Of a stretch of 64,000 nucleotides of DNA, positions 47,094 to 58,156 are shown piece by piece (positions within the stretch are counted from its first letter, which is position 1; every line of letters starts with the position of its first letter). The stretch comes from Chloranthus sessilifolius (Eukaryota > Streptophyta > Magnoliopsida > Chloranthales > Chloranthaceae): contig CM037596.1 in assembly GCA_021018995.1 (NCBI GenBank), positions 9,251,501-9,315,500 of the forward strand. The letters are read 5' to 3'. A program made the translations under genes and the position numbers. The notes beneath the pieces are model-generated. The model ran no database searches. It saw only the letters and a list, made by a program, of their open reading frames with translations, and was not told the DNA's origin.

Positions 47094-48881
47094 GTGGCAC
47101 CAACACCAGTTATTCAAGTCAGTGTTGATGCACCTGTGGCTATACCTACTGACACACCCCACATTGAGGAGGCTCTTGCTCCCATGGCGACTGCCAATGA
47201 TCTACCATTGCGTAGATCAGAGAGAGCAAAGAAGCCTGCCATTTCTGATGACTATATAATTTACCTAAATGAGAGTGAGTTTGATTTTGGAAAGGAATCA
47301 GATCATGTTTCCTTTAGCGAAGCCATGAAGAGCGACAAATTCACTCAATGGCTCGAAGCCATGAAAGATGAATTGGAATCAATGAAACATAACTCGGTCT
47401 GGGATCTTTGTGAGTTACCTAATGGAGTTAAGCCCGTAGGCTGTAAATGAGTATTTAAAACCAGGCAAGACTCCAAAGGTAATATAGAAAGATACAAGGA
47501 CAGGTTAGTCGCTAAAGGTTTCACTCAAAAAGAGGGAATAGACTATAAAGAGACATTTTCTCCTGTCTCTATAAAGGAATCCTTTCGGATAGTTATGGCA
47601 TTAGTAGCTCATTTTGACTTAGAATTGCATCAAATGGATGTTAAAACTGCTTTTCTGAATGGCGACTTGCATGAAGATGTCTTTATGACACAACCTGAAG
47701 GTTTTCAGGTTGAGGGGGAGAGTCATTTGGTTTGTAGACTCAAAAGGTCTCTATATGGTTTAAAGCAGGCATCTCGACAATGGTACTTAAAATTTCACGA
47801 AGTCATTTCAAAGTTTGGTTTTAAGGAAAATACTATGGATCAATGCATATATCTTAAAATCAGTGGGAGTAAGTTTATCATCCTTGTTTTAGACGTTGAT
47901 GATATCTTACTTGCGAGTAGCAATTTGGGCATGTTATATAAGACAAAGAACTTTTTAACAAAGAGTTTTGATATGAAAGATCTTGGTGAAGCCTCCTATG
48001 TGATAGGAATTGAGATTCATCGAGATAGAGCCCGTGGCATATTGGGATTGTCTCAAAGAGCTTATATTGATAAAGTTCTTAAAAGGTTTAACATGCACAA
48101 TTGTTCTGCTACTGTTGCCCCTGTCATTAAGGGTGATAAATTTAGTCTACTTCAAAGTCCCAGGATCGATCTGGAGAGAAAACAGATGGAGACAATTCCC
48201 TATGCATCGGCAGTTAGGAGTCTCATATATGCACAAGTCTGTACTCGTCCAGATATAGCGTATATAGTTGGCATGCTTGGCAGGTACTAATGTAATCCTA
48301 GTTTGGATCATTGGAAAGCAGCTAAGAAGGTTTTTCGTTATTTACAAGGGACTACATGACACATGCTCACATACAAAAGGTCGAATAACCTTGAAGTTAT
48401 TGGTTATTAAGATGCTGACTATGCTGGGTGTCAAGACACTCGTAGGTCCACATCGGGTTATATTTTTATGCTTGCAGGTGGACCTATATCTTGGAAGAGT
48501 GTTAAACAAACGCTGACTACTTCGTCCACTATGGAAGCATAATTCGTTGCATATTTTGAGGCAACATGTGAGGCGATATGGTTGAGGAATTTTATCTCAG
48601 GGCTTCGAGTTGTTGCTACTATTTCAAAGCCACTGAGAATCTTTTGTGACAATTCCGCTGCGATTACTATCTCTAATAATAATAAGATTAGTGGGGGTTC
48701 CAAATATATTGATATAAAATATCTTATTGTAAGGGAAAAAGTTCAGAATCAAATTGTATATGTTGAAAAGATAAGTACGACATTCATGTTGGCTGACCTT
48801 CTCACAAAAGGTTTACCTCCCAAGCTCTTTTTGGAGCATGTTGCGCGCATGGGGTTAACGAATAATTTTGATAGCCTTTGA
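47094..48881 (+). pseudogene. Copia reverse transcriptase and RNase H
   Basis: RT signatures in order: LRRSERAKKPA linker, SEAMKSDKFTQWLEAMKDEL, LELHQMDVKTAFLNGDLHED, LKRSLYGLKQASRQWYLKF and ILVLDVDDILLAS (YVDD-type box). RNase H follows with RPDIAYIVG, TLTTSSTMEA, IFCDNSAAITISNN and the closing MLADLLTKGLPPKLFLEHV. Broken, with several breaks. Confidence 0.9.
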
Positions 48882-49304
48882 GAGTGGATATATGCGAGTG
48901 AATACATTTGTTTAATTGATTCAGAAATAAAATTTATTTATTTGCTTTTCCATTTTTATACAAATAACTCCTTGGAACATATGGTGCCAGTAGATGGCAA
49001 TAAAGTAGGACCAATATTAGATTGAGTTTACATGTAATCACCATTCAGTTTGTAAACTTACAATCTATGTGAAATCATACTAGTTGGAATCCATGTCGGT
49101 GATGACTTCCAATACAGTAACTAATGAGCGGTCATATATCGATGATATGGTATATTGACTACATTGATTCTGTGTTGAAATTCTCACTGGACCGGACTGA
49201 TAATAAAGACTTTGATTGAGATTGATTGTGACTTACCATTCAACGAAAGTTAGCTAACATTGGGTAATCGGAGTTTATTGACATAGTTTGGCCAAGTGGG
49301 AGAC

Positions 49305-49776
49305 TGTAAGAAGTTCCTATTTTGGTGGCCATCACTATGGTCAAACCCGTTGACCAGTGAATGGTATAAAATCAACCTTAAGATGTACAATTGCTATTCT
49401 GGTGAGTTTGAAGAGAATAGGCAACTGATTATTGAGTCTTTCAGTTAAGGTATGATTGTGATTTTTAATCACACTACAATTAGCAATTTCAGTCCTTAAT
49501 GGGATAGGACTCTTTGGCTATAAATATAAAGGGTGTCTGGTCCCAACGATAGCTCGACAGAATTCAATCCTCCCTATTGGCGAGAGCATCCCCATTGTGC
49601 TAGGAGACATTGAACGCGAGAACATCGTTGAAGATCGACAATCAATCATCTATGGCTAACGCTTAAGGTGTGCATATTTATAGGTTATAAATTTATTATT
49701 TTTGATTGATCGTGCGCCTAGATCTTTAGGCTTAATTTTGGATGGTCGGATCGTCAGATCCATTTAGAGTCCATCA
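49305..49776 (+). repeat. Copia 3' LTR
   Basis: 472 bp, preceded by the purine-rich AAGTGGGAGAC that serves as polypurine tract. It pairs with 43945-44416. Confidence 0.92.
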
Positions 49777-49822
49777 ATTGATAGTGTAAGATCATTTAAA
49801 ACACCATTTTGGTGCTTCAATG

Positions 49823-50711
49823 ACGATTAGGAGATTCAGGTCCTAGATTATATCTCAATTTTCTGTCTTTTGCAAAGTCTTCGGTGCACTGCTCTCTATT
49901 AAGTGAGATCACCCCATAAAAGAAAGAGCCCACTTTCTAAAAGGGTTGAAAAATTAAAGAAGAGGCGCTTCAAATGTCAATAACTAAAGTCACTAATAAT
50001 GCAAAATGTGTAGCTTTATTTACCATCAAAAAGTACAAAATGCACTAATAATGCAAAATTTGTAGCTTTATATGCCATCAAAAAGTACAAAATTAATTGA
50101 GCTATTAAATTTGTCTAATCATTGGGATTATCGGAAATATGTACATCAATAGTTTTGGACACTGATATACGTTGGACCGCAGCCAGATATATGTCCAACG
50201 CAAGCAATAGATCATTCAACGGACTGCTTATGTGAAGTGATGCATGCACAGTGGGTCCTAGGCTCCCAGCAATGCAGGCTGGGCCAGCCATTTGCATCAC
50301 ACCTCGTAAGTAGTTCATTGTTGGTTTAGTGATTGAGGTCTGCTCATTATAATTTTCCTTTAATTTTGTATTAATACTTTGTCTACAATGAGTTATTGCT
50401 CACCTTGAAATTATCATCAATGAGCTCACATCTCATTGCAGATTGCAGACAATGAGCTGATGTCTTATTTGTTGTACAGGCGGAATGAATGGTGGATAAG
50501 GCTGTCAATAGGGCCGGGCTGGTTCTTCAGCCCGCTTGGCCAGGCCGTAAGATCGTAAGAATAGGCCCTTGAAACCAAAAGCCTGTTATCTGTTGGGCCG
50601 GATGAGGCTTAACAAGTTAAAGCCCATGCATCACTTTTAGTTATATATTAAATGTATTAATATAGTTATATAAACTACATTGTATTATTTAAAATCAAAT
50701 TACCGAAATAA
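49823..50711. other. No gene seen
   Basis: About 0.9 kb without a credible ORF. It holds a 52-bp tandem duplication (listed separately) and, near 50.48-50.63 kb, a G/C-richer stretch with GGGCCGGGCTGG and GGCCAGGCCG. The latter resembles material at 51.06-51.23 kb in inverted orientation. Confidence 0.4.
49991..50094. repeat. 52-bp tandem duplication
   Basis: Two units, from CACTAATAATGCAAAAT to ATCAAAAAGTACAAAAT, lie head to tail (49991-50042 and 50043-50094) with few differences. It is probably a local slippage duplication. Confidence 0.85.
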
Positions 50712-50874
50712 CACTATAAAAAATAAGATTATTAGCCACAGTTTTTTGCAGCTAAAAGCTGTCACGATTAACAAAAAAACTATTAAGACTATTAACGGCA
50801 AGGGCATTAGTGGGAATTTTTTTATTGATAGCAGTAGTTTATGGCTGCCGCTAATAGTCTTATTTTTTGTATTG
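50712..50874. mobile_element. CACTA-type MITE, copy 4
   Basis: CACTATAAAAAATAAGATT at the left and CTTATTTTTTGTATTG at the right. Flanking 3-mers are TAA and TAG. The inner AGCCACAGTTTTTTG and GCAGTAGTTTATGGC blocks are partly inverted. Confidence 0.75.
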
Positions 50875-51246
50875 TAGCATTCCATCTTACCATTAGATTT
50901 ATCAAGCGGATAGTTGTAAGGATATTTTAGTAATTTAAATATTTATAAAAAGAGGTCTTAAGAGTTTCTTTGTCTTCATTTGAAATATTTTTCTCTAGCT
51001 TTAATAATAATGAAAAATTAGAACGAAAAAAAATTACAAAATATTTAAATAAAATACCAATAACCAATGAAATTTGAAGCATGAACGTAGCCCGCCTCAA
51101 CCCACCTAAGCTAGGGCTAGGGCTAGCTAGGGCTGGGCATATCAAAGCTCTCCTATATATATTAGGGCCGCGACCGAGGTAGCTTTTGGGGAGGCCCGGC
51201 CTTAACCTGGCAAGTTAACAGTCATAATGGTAGACTTTGGGACGAA

Positions 51247-51368
51247 CATTGTAAAAAGCAAGACTATTAGCGGCAACCAAAAACTGCCTCTAGCAACAAA
51301 AAATTGCCGTTAATAGTTTTTTGTTAATAACAAAAAAACTGCCACTAATAATCTATTTTTTTGTATTG
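51247..51368. mobile_element. CACTA-type MITE, copy 5 (short)
   Basis: CATTGTAAAAAGCAAGACT at the left and ATTTTTTTGTATTG at the right, with a perfect GAA duplication (51244-51246, 51369-51371). At 122 bp it is the shortest copy and has a mutated CATTG/TATTG terminus. Confidence 0.7.
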
Positions 51369-51554
51369 GAAAAGATTAAAAAGTGGCCAGATCCATGAAC
51401 ATTTCATAGTTCACATTGCTGCCCAAGTGACAAGACGTCAGCTCATGTTTACGATGTTAACATGTTGTAGTTATCTGCATAGCAAAATTTGTTATCCTAA
51501 AAATATGCGCCTTCCAAGATTCATACAATTAAATACAAGCACTTACATACAAGG

Positions 51555-51775
51555 TATTAAAAATCGGCCGATTCCGAAACATATCGAATTTTCGGCAAAC
51601 CGATACGCATCGGTCCTCCAATTCGCTATCGGTATCCGTATCGGCCGATACGTACAAGTATCGACCTATATGTTTTTTTTTTTTTTAAGTGCCGATCGGT
51701 GTTGGCCGATTCATATCAGTCCTTCATGGACCAATACCCGATATCGAAACCAATTTTGTTACCTTGCTTATATAT
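51555..51775. repeat. Dispersed GTATCGG/CCGATAC-rich repeat, copy 3
   Basis: AAAAATCGGCCGATTCC, CAAACCGATACGCATCGG, GGTATCCGTATCGGCCGATA and a T run, then GGTGTTGGCCGATTC and GGACCAATACC, follow the order of copy 1. Confidence 0.65.
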
Positions 51776-51948
51776 GAACCCTATATTAGATATGAACAAT
51801 GGGTCATATTAAGATTCTCGGTTCAAATAGTTTGGATCCTTTGATGAACAGTTCTTTCTGATTGGTTGATCTTTGTTTTATGGTTAGCCACTTGGAACAA
51901 TTTGGATTGGCCAAAAAAGTCTGTCACTATTCAAAATGTGCCAAAAGA

Positions 51949-52095
51949 TGCTACAAAAAAGAAGACTATTGGCGGTAGTTTTTTATTGTAAAAAAATGCC
52001 ACTATTAACAAAAAAGCTATTAAGACTATTAGCGGCAATTTTTTGTTAATAACTACAATTTTTTACTGCCACTAATAATCTTATTTTTTGTAATG
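51949..52095. mobile_element. CACTA-type MITE, copy 6
   Basis: TGCTACAAAAAAGAAGACT at the left and CTTATTTTTTGTAATG at the right. TTGGCGGTAGTTTTTT and the inverted inner blocks identify the family. The terminus is mutated, and the flanking 3-mers (AGA, ATT) do not match. Confidence 0.6.
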
Positions 52096-53406
52096 ATTGA
52101 CTGTCACTGCCCAAAATGTGGGACATTTTGAGGGCTCTATTTAGGCCTAAGGTGAACTTCCATTAACTCATATTAACTAATTAAAATATACTTAGGCTGC
52201 TTTTCGGTTAGCTAGCTCCTTAAGAATAGAAGCAGCTCTACATTTGCTTTCTATTAGAGCGCATTTTATCTGCTCTATAGCATAAAGTAGGAAGAGATCA
52301 ATCTTATCGCTTAAATTAGCTTCCCTTTGGAGTAAATGAGGCGAAAAGTTGTTATACTAAATGTAAAAGCAATTATCCACTGGAGCGAAAGAGTCAATCT
52401 TTTGCCCGAGAGAGCTATCCCAAACATACATAGCCTTAAGCACATACAAGATAAGGAGTTGGAGTAGACATTCACGGTATTACCCTAACACATTAAATTA
52501 ATCAAAACGCTCTATCCTTCTAATTTTGTTTTGCCAAATTAAAGTTACGTTAATGTTCTTAGATTTGATAGAAACTACCATTTTCAATATATATTTAGTA
52601 AAACCGACCAAAAAGTAATTAACTTGTGTTAAATCAAACTTTAATTCTTTCCATGTTATCCTTGTAGTTAGTTTATCTCTATTAATGACCAAGCTCTTTT
52701 CGCTATTTATCGCACTATAATCAAATTTTTTTTTTTTTCTCCAGTAGTAAAAGAAGCTTCTTTTACATTAAGATTCAATGCATGCAATTATTTTTGGGTT
52801 TTGTTATTTGCAGCTAAAGATTCTTTTTTGATAATTAGAGTGTGTTAAGGCAAAAATATTGACTACTTTAAATCAAATAATGTAGATCATTTTTCATCTT
52901 AATCTCTACACAAAATTGACACATATCTAAAAAAAAGCATATAATCAAAATAGGTAGCTTTCATGCCATTTATGGGATGTTGGCCTCACATCTGATGATA
53001 GGCTTATGTTATCAAGATCTTGGGTAAAAGATCGGGGCAAAATGCTTTATTCCAAGAAGTTAATGAGTTTAGCATGTGCAACCCTTATTGAGAAGAAAGA
53101 ATCCCTAGTTGCAAATAAAGGTATCTTTTAAAACTTCTTTTTATTAATTCACTTATGATAATGATGAGGCGACTGTTCTCAAACCCTGCGAACCAGCCTG
53201 AAAACCGATTTAGATTTGAATCGTAGCGAATCTCCTTCCGTTCAGTTTCGGGCTGTAGTGGTGAACATCAATTCAGTAGGATTAGAAAATATTTAAAAAA
53301 TAATCTGAAAAAATTTAAAAATACTTCAAAATAAAAAACCTAAAATCGAACATAAATATTCTAAAATTGTCAGTTTTGATTTCAAAGGGTTAAAAAAACG
53401 GACACT
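52096..53406. other. No gene seen
   Basis: 1.3 kb of AT-rich DNA. No credible ORF on either strand and no recognised repeat family. Confidence 0.5.
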
Positions 53407-53662
53407 TTAGAAAAACAACCTTGAAAAACAAACGTTTTAGCAAAACAACCCTGAACTTAAAAGTTTTAACAAAATAGTGCTTCCACAGTTTTCAGAACTT
53501 TAAAAACCCGTGAAAGCATTGTTTTTTAAAACAAAATAATTAAAAATCAGTGTTTTCACATATTTTTGAAGTTTCGAAAATCGTGAAAGCACTATTTTTT
53601 TAAAACGTTTAAGTTCGGGGTTGTTTTGCTAAAATGTTTATTTTTCAAAATTATTTTTCTAA
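53407..53662. repeat. 256-bp fold-back (near-complete inverted repeat)
   Basis: The left arm reads TTAGAAAAACAACCTTG, ACGTTTTAGCAAAACAACC, AATAGTGCTTCCAC. The right arm carries the same series in reverse complement, ending CAAAATTATTTTTCTAA. The arms meet with almost no loop (…CAATAATTAAAAATC…). It has no ORF. A transcript would form a long hairpin. It may be a decayed MITE; no target duplication was resolved. Confidence 0.7.
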
Positions 53663-53708
53663 TTATAAGAACCAAAATTGAATTGACTCGTTTCAGTCAG
53701 TTCAAACT

Positions 53709-54554
53709 TTTTTTTTTTATGAGATGAAACTTTTATCCTTTTCATTAGAAATAGATAACGGTTACAAATGGAAAAATAAGTAATCCCAAATGGACGGTTA
53801 GAGAGAGGGCCGCAATCCAAAGAATGATAATTACAATAACTAACATTAAAATACATGGAATGACATCAAAGATCCATCTAATCACGACATGGAATTCAAG
53901 GACCTTTAGAGTAAGATAAAAATTCGAGAATCCACCACTATCCTGAACATCCGTCGGTGACCAACACCGAAGATCCATCCAAAGAGATGCCACCACTATT
54001 AGCAAACTCACGATCCACAAAAACTCCCACCACGTTGGAAACGGAGGCAACAACCGACCAAAAATTTCACAATTCACTTCAATCGAGATTATTAAACAAT
54101 GTCTCATGGCGTAGATATAGTATATATGTCCGCGCAACAACAATGCCACTAATACATCGGTAAAATTGGTAACCAAAATCGTATTAGAAATAAGTCTGGA
54201 TTGCAAAAAAGTCTTCATAGAGGCAATTTCCTCGGAAAAGAAGACTCTCACCAAAAAGAGAATAAAACTCTCATATGTTAACCCTAAAATAAAAAAAACA
54301 AAAGAGAGAACAATAGAAAGCTGAAGCCTCCAAGTAAAAGACAACCCCCAAATGATCGATTTATTGAAAGCATTAAAAATAAAAAGAGATAAAATCCCCC
54401 CTTCCCGTAAAATGTCTTTTCCCCACATCGACTCTCAAAATCGCCAAGAGAGAGAACCTTAACAACTCATCTCTAGAAACTCTAAAGAGGTTTCTCTCCC
54501 TGGAAAAATTAGTATCAAAATATAGTCTTCAGAGTTTCACTTAACTCCTATTTC
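53709..54554 (-). mobile_element. Poly(A)-tailed insertion with a 227-codon ORF (retrocopy or LINE 3' end)
   Basis: An 846-bp insertion is flanked by a 17-bp duplication, TTCAGTCAGTTCAAACT (53692-53708) and TTCAGTCACTTCAAACT (54555-54571), and ends in poly(A) on the minus strand. It contains an uninterrupted 227-codon minus-strand frame (54428 to 53745) starting MWGKDILREGGILSLF, with several hydrophobic segments (e.g. LSIVLSFVFFILGL, PCILMLVIVIIILWIAAL). A 126-base leader precedes it, and a short tail ending TTTCATCTCAT comes before the A run. I do not recognise the protein. Because a LINE zinc-finger fragment in the same orientation lies just upstream, it may be a 3'-end-only LINE copy with a chance ORF. 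Confidence 0.55.
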
Positions 54555-54574
54555 TTCAGTCACTTCAAACTGAA

Positions 54575-54940
54575 CCGAAAGGAAAACCAAAATTTTCAAT
54601 TTCTATTTGACTCGGATACTCAAACTTGCACCCCCTACGAATGAGCCAAAAAGAAAAAGATGGTTGATAGATTCCTCCGAATTGTTGTTGCACATAATAA
54701 CACCATTGGCTATGGAAAAGCCATGGCGTTTTAGATTATCAGCAATAGGGGATTTTTCGATGATATCGAGGCAAATGAAGATTTGAACACGAGCCGGCAC
54801 AATGGAAATCCTGATCCAGGTCCAGCCCAATGGAGGAGTGATGAACTTGGTGAGCGAAGCCTATGAGCTTACTTTGCACCGAAATCTGACCGTTAAGGGC
54901 TTCCTTCCAAATGGCATCAAGAAAATTTGCTCGCCTTAAA
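54575..54940 (-). pseudogene. LINE zinc-binding (zf-RVT) fragment
   Basis: Minus-strand translation gives VPARVQIFICLDIIEKSPIA, DNLKRHGFSIANGVIMC and EESINHLFLFGSFVGG. This matches the zf-RVT domain after the reverse transcriptase of plant L1-type LINEs (PPRVQIFIWLA, C..C, HLLLHCPF pattern). The first cysteine is kept and the second is lost to substitution. The RT itself is absent, so it is a fragment. Confidence 0.7.
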
Positions 54941-55756
54941 GTTTTGGCGACAAAATGATTACTCTATGATGAAATAATTTGTCGCTAAGATAAACAAATT
55001 TCATTGCTAAATAAAATTAAATTTAGCGACGAAATATTTTCATCATCAAATATCATCAGCGATGAAACTATTTTGTTGTCACATGACGAAACATTTCGTT
55101 TCTATAAATAAAACCTTTTCGTGGCTAAAGAAAAAATTTTATCATCAAAATATGTGTATATATATATATATACATGTTATTCTTTAGAGTATAAATTTCA
55201 AAAGTTTTGATGGCGAAAGGCCATCTTTCAATGAGTGATTTGGCATGTGTATGATATTGCACCACATTCAGGAGGAACTATTCAGCCAGACTATTATAGT
55301 ACTTGGTGAAAGAATTCCTTAAAGTTGGTATTAGGTGCCCCACCCGAGTGGACACCCTTAGCGTTCGGGTTAATTGCCTCCTACAACCTTTTAATATTTG
55401 CAGACATTGTTAAATGTCAGGCTGCCACAGCCACTCACTAATATAGTGTTCAATAATGTTTATCCATTCGATAGTGTGAGGGAGATTGCCTTGAGTGCTA
55501 AGGCTGATGCTTTGTCGTGTTCCTAATACCATGATTTTAAATATCGGAAGTATGGGATACATATTGGCCCATATTCGATATAAGATCAAATATTGGGTCA
55601 TATCAGCCTGTATTTGGCAGACGTCGAGTTGTACCAGTTGATAGGGTCAAGAATCGAGTCAAGAAAGTCATATACATGGTCATATATATAGTGTCGCATC
55701 GGCCGACAATGTATTAGATATGAACATAATATAAAAAAGGACTCGACTCTCTTGAT
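54941..55756. other. No gene; short palindromic blocks and repeat traces
   Basis: From 54945 to 55150 there are scattered direct and inverted copies of GCGACGAAAT and ATTTCGTCGC-like words, perhaps worn subterminal repeats of another CACTA family. A (TA)n tract lies at about 55147-55173. From 55530 to 55740 there are weak traces of the GTATCGG repeat family (ATATCGG, CATATCAGCC). No ORF of note. Confidence 0.4.
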
Positions 55757-56166
55757 CATCATTTAAACACCAAAATGATGTTTAAATGATCTAACACCAT
55801 CAATGGTATAAGATCTAGGTGATTCGTATCGTCAAAGTGATAAACCATATATTGAAGTGCAATAAATCCAAAAGTGATGTTTTAGGGAGCTTTAAATCAT
55901 CTCATTCATCAATTTTAATATCAACTGTTGCTTTTAAGTCTGATGGCCGACATTAAAATTCATCAATTGGACGACTCACATTCACTTTTAGGCATTTTTC
56001 ATTGGGATGAGAAATGTTCCAATGATAGATTGTTATTTGGATAATTTAAATTGATTACAAATATCTGCCGCATGACATAATGATAAATTACAATTTAATG
56101 GCATGATATAAAAAATTCATATTTAATTGTGTAAGATCATTTAAACTTACATTAGTGTTTAAATGT
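55757..56166. mobile_element. Short TIR element, uninterrupted second copy
   Basis: The ends are inverted repeats: ACACCAAAATGATGTTTAAA at the left, and the complement of ACATTTAAACACTAATG at the right. The interior matches, in opposite orientation, the element at 43579-49822, e.g. TTCCAATGATAGATTGTTAT. About 410 bp, no ORF. Confidence 0.65.
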
Positions 56167-56727
56167 CAGGCAGAAGCTATTATCGTTATCGAGGGTATAT
56201 ATTTTGAAATAAAAGGTTCTTCAACATCGGCCTTTTTGGTCAATACGTATCTGATTTACCCGATATCGTATCGGCTTAGGATTATATGCCTATAAGCCCA
56301 CAATTATCGCTTAAAAATCCTGGCCTAATACCATAAAATATATATATATATAAAATACTATAAAAAAAGAGGAGTGAAAAATGGGATCACCATTGACTTC
56401 TTAAGTTTCATTATTTTCTTCGTTAAAGGTCTTTTTATATTGCTCCCCACTAGCCGTACTTGTTGCCTTTCTCACAGAATGTGCCATGTGGGGTGGGTGA
56501 GTTGCCCACTTCTGGCATGGATTGCGTGAGCCAACAACCATCGGGCGCAGGGGTCAGGGGACCCTTCTACATGTGCCAATAAGTGCGTCATTCCCACGTG
56601 CCAATTAGCTCTTTACACGTGCATCACAATCGTGGATGAGCATATGCGCATACAGCTCATGATCTCGTGCTGCATTAAAGTGAAAACTATTTTTTGTAGT
56701 CCATTTAAATCAAAGTTATTATTATTA
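56167..56727. other. No gene seen
   Basis: AT-rich DNA with a weak GTATCGG-type trace at 56.18-56.33 kb (CGATATCGTATCGGC) and a short (TA)n near 56340. No ORF of interest. Confidence 0.4.
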
Positions 56728-58156
56728 TTTTTTTTTTTAAAGTTGTTTTATTAAAAATCATCAAAGCTAACCTAATGGTTTGGAGAGTCCAAATAATACA
56801 CTAGGTAGCACCCAAAGCATTGTTACATGAAAAATCAGACTTTTCGGATAAATCATAATAGGTACTTAGGTAGTGTAGGAAACCCACGGGAAATGAAAAA
56901 AAACTTACACCCGGAGGAAATCGGAAGGCCCGAAAAAAAAACCTCCAACAAACAAGAAAAGGAAATCAACAACCCCTATAATAAAGATACTCCCCTACAA
57001 AGAATGAAAAAAAGATAACAATTGATCCACTTTGAAACTTCTGATGTTGAAAAGAGAAGAATCACATTTGTCATCAGCTATCGCCTAATTGCAAATGGTG
57101 ATAATACTATTTTGAATGAGCCTCTTAGTGTTAAAAGAATAGTTGTTCCATTTGATGTTGTTTTGAGATATTCAAATATTCCAAAGAATGAAAATATGGA
57201 GATGATTCCATATCCATTTCTTGTTACCCATAACATCGCATTGATCCCAACCAGAAAGAAATATAACTATAATCGTATATATGCAAGATGAGATACTATA
57301 AGCTTTAAAGAAATCTCCCCAAATGGGCTATATTTTCTCATAGGTAAGGAGAAGGTGGTTGATGTCTTCTTCAACGCAGTCACAAAAGAAACACTTTTGA
57401 TCAATTTGCATGCCTCTTCTGATGAGCTTGGAGATAGTAAGAAGTTTGTTCCAGCAAACTCTCCACAAGAAGAAACTTATTTTGATCGGGATATGGTAGT
57501 CTCAAATGAAGGCCCAGTTCACGAGATGGTGATGTGGATGCAATGATTTGAAAGCAGATTTAACGGAGAAGCTTCTTTGATTACCACAGTTCCAAACTCT
57601 GAGATCGTCACCATCTAGGTCTAATTGAACATTATCCATGGTGTCAGATAACAATGTGTACTCAACTATTTCAACATCAATAAGTCTTCATCTGAAACTA
57701 TTATGCCACTGGGTGGTATTATCTAAACAAAAGGTATCACTTAAATTAATTTTGGGATAACGATGACACTGAATAAGTTTGGAAGCTTTGAATGCAGCTT
57801 CGGTTCTCCTTTTAGCAAGCAATCTATCGGACTATAAGTGAATGTTGCCTCTTTTACTGTAAATAAAAAAGATAGTTTTAAGGAAATCTTCTGTCACCAA
57901 TAGAACACTTCACTATCAGGAAGAGGCTCTATAATTATTATCGCTGATTTCCCAACCCTTTTAGAACATACGATATTTGTTGATGACTATTTCTTTCCAC
58001 TAATGGTCAGAGTCGTCCCCCAAACACCACCACTATTTCATAAGGACTTTATTCATATCCTCAATTGAACGGATATCGAGGCCTCCGAAGCATTTGGGAT
58101 TTGAGACCCTATCCCAACTTATTAGATGAATTTTATTTTTTTCTCCGAGATCATCC
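56728..58156 (-). pseudogene. LINE 3' part, interrupted by the Athila-lineage LTR
   Basis: On the minus strand the reverse-transcriptase C-terminus is clear (GEKNKIHLISWDRVSNPKCF, GGLDIRSIEDMNKVLM), followed by WKEIVINKYRM. Further on come a zf-RVT finger (QKCFFCDCVEEDINHLLL), a 3' UTR and a poly(A) of 11 at 56738-56728. Stops and frameshifts are present (one TAG lies directly after MNKVLMK). The 5' side stops exactly where the LTR at 58157 begins. The LTR element therefore inserted into this LINE, and the LINE is older. Confidence 0.78.

Larger units (their letters stand above)
43945..49776 (+). mobile_element. Ty1/copia element with ATTGA duplication
   Basis: Two 472-bp LTRs (TGTAAGAAGTTCC to GTCCATCA) flank a 4.9-kb interior. 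A perfect target duplication ATTGA lies at 43940-43944 and 49777-49781. By eye the LTRs differ at about 16 sites (3-4%), nearly all transitions. At the commonly used rate of 1.3e-8 per site per year this is roughly 1.3 million years. Recognised parts: primer site, GC-rich leader, gag, integrase part, RT and RNase H. The element is incomplete and broken, with several breaks. Confidence 0.92.
43579..49822. mobile_element. Short TIR element (about 0.4 kb) split by the copia insertion
   Basis: The left end has ATGATGTTTAAATGATC with TTATACCATTAAAG. The right end after the copia element (49782-49822) has the complement of AAATGATCTTACACTATC, so the two are terminal inverted repeats. The 43.6-43.94 kb interior matches the element at 55757-56166 in opposite orientation (AATTTAAATTATCCAA, GACAATCTATCATTGGAA). 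Removing the copia element and one ATTGA restores a continuous element. It has no ORF, and the class is not determined. Confidence 0.65.

Noticed and set aside
54945-55150. GCGACGAAAT-type words as a new transposon end
   Set aside because: The copies are scattered and worn, and no TIR or target duplication could be paired.
57022-57291. 89-codon plus-strand ORF
   Set aside because: The region reads on the minus strand as the 3' part of a LINE; the plus frame is antisense.
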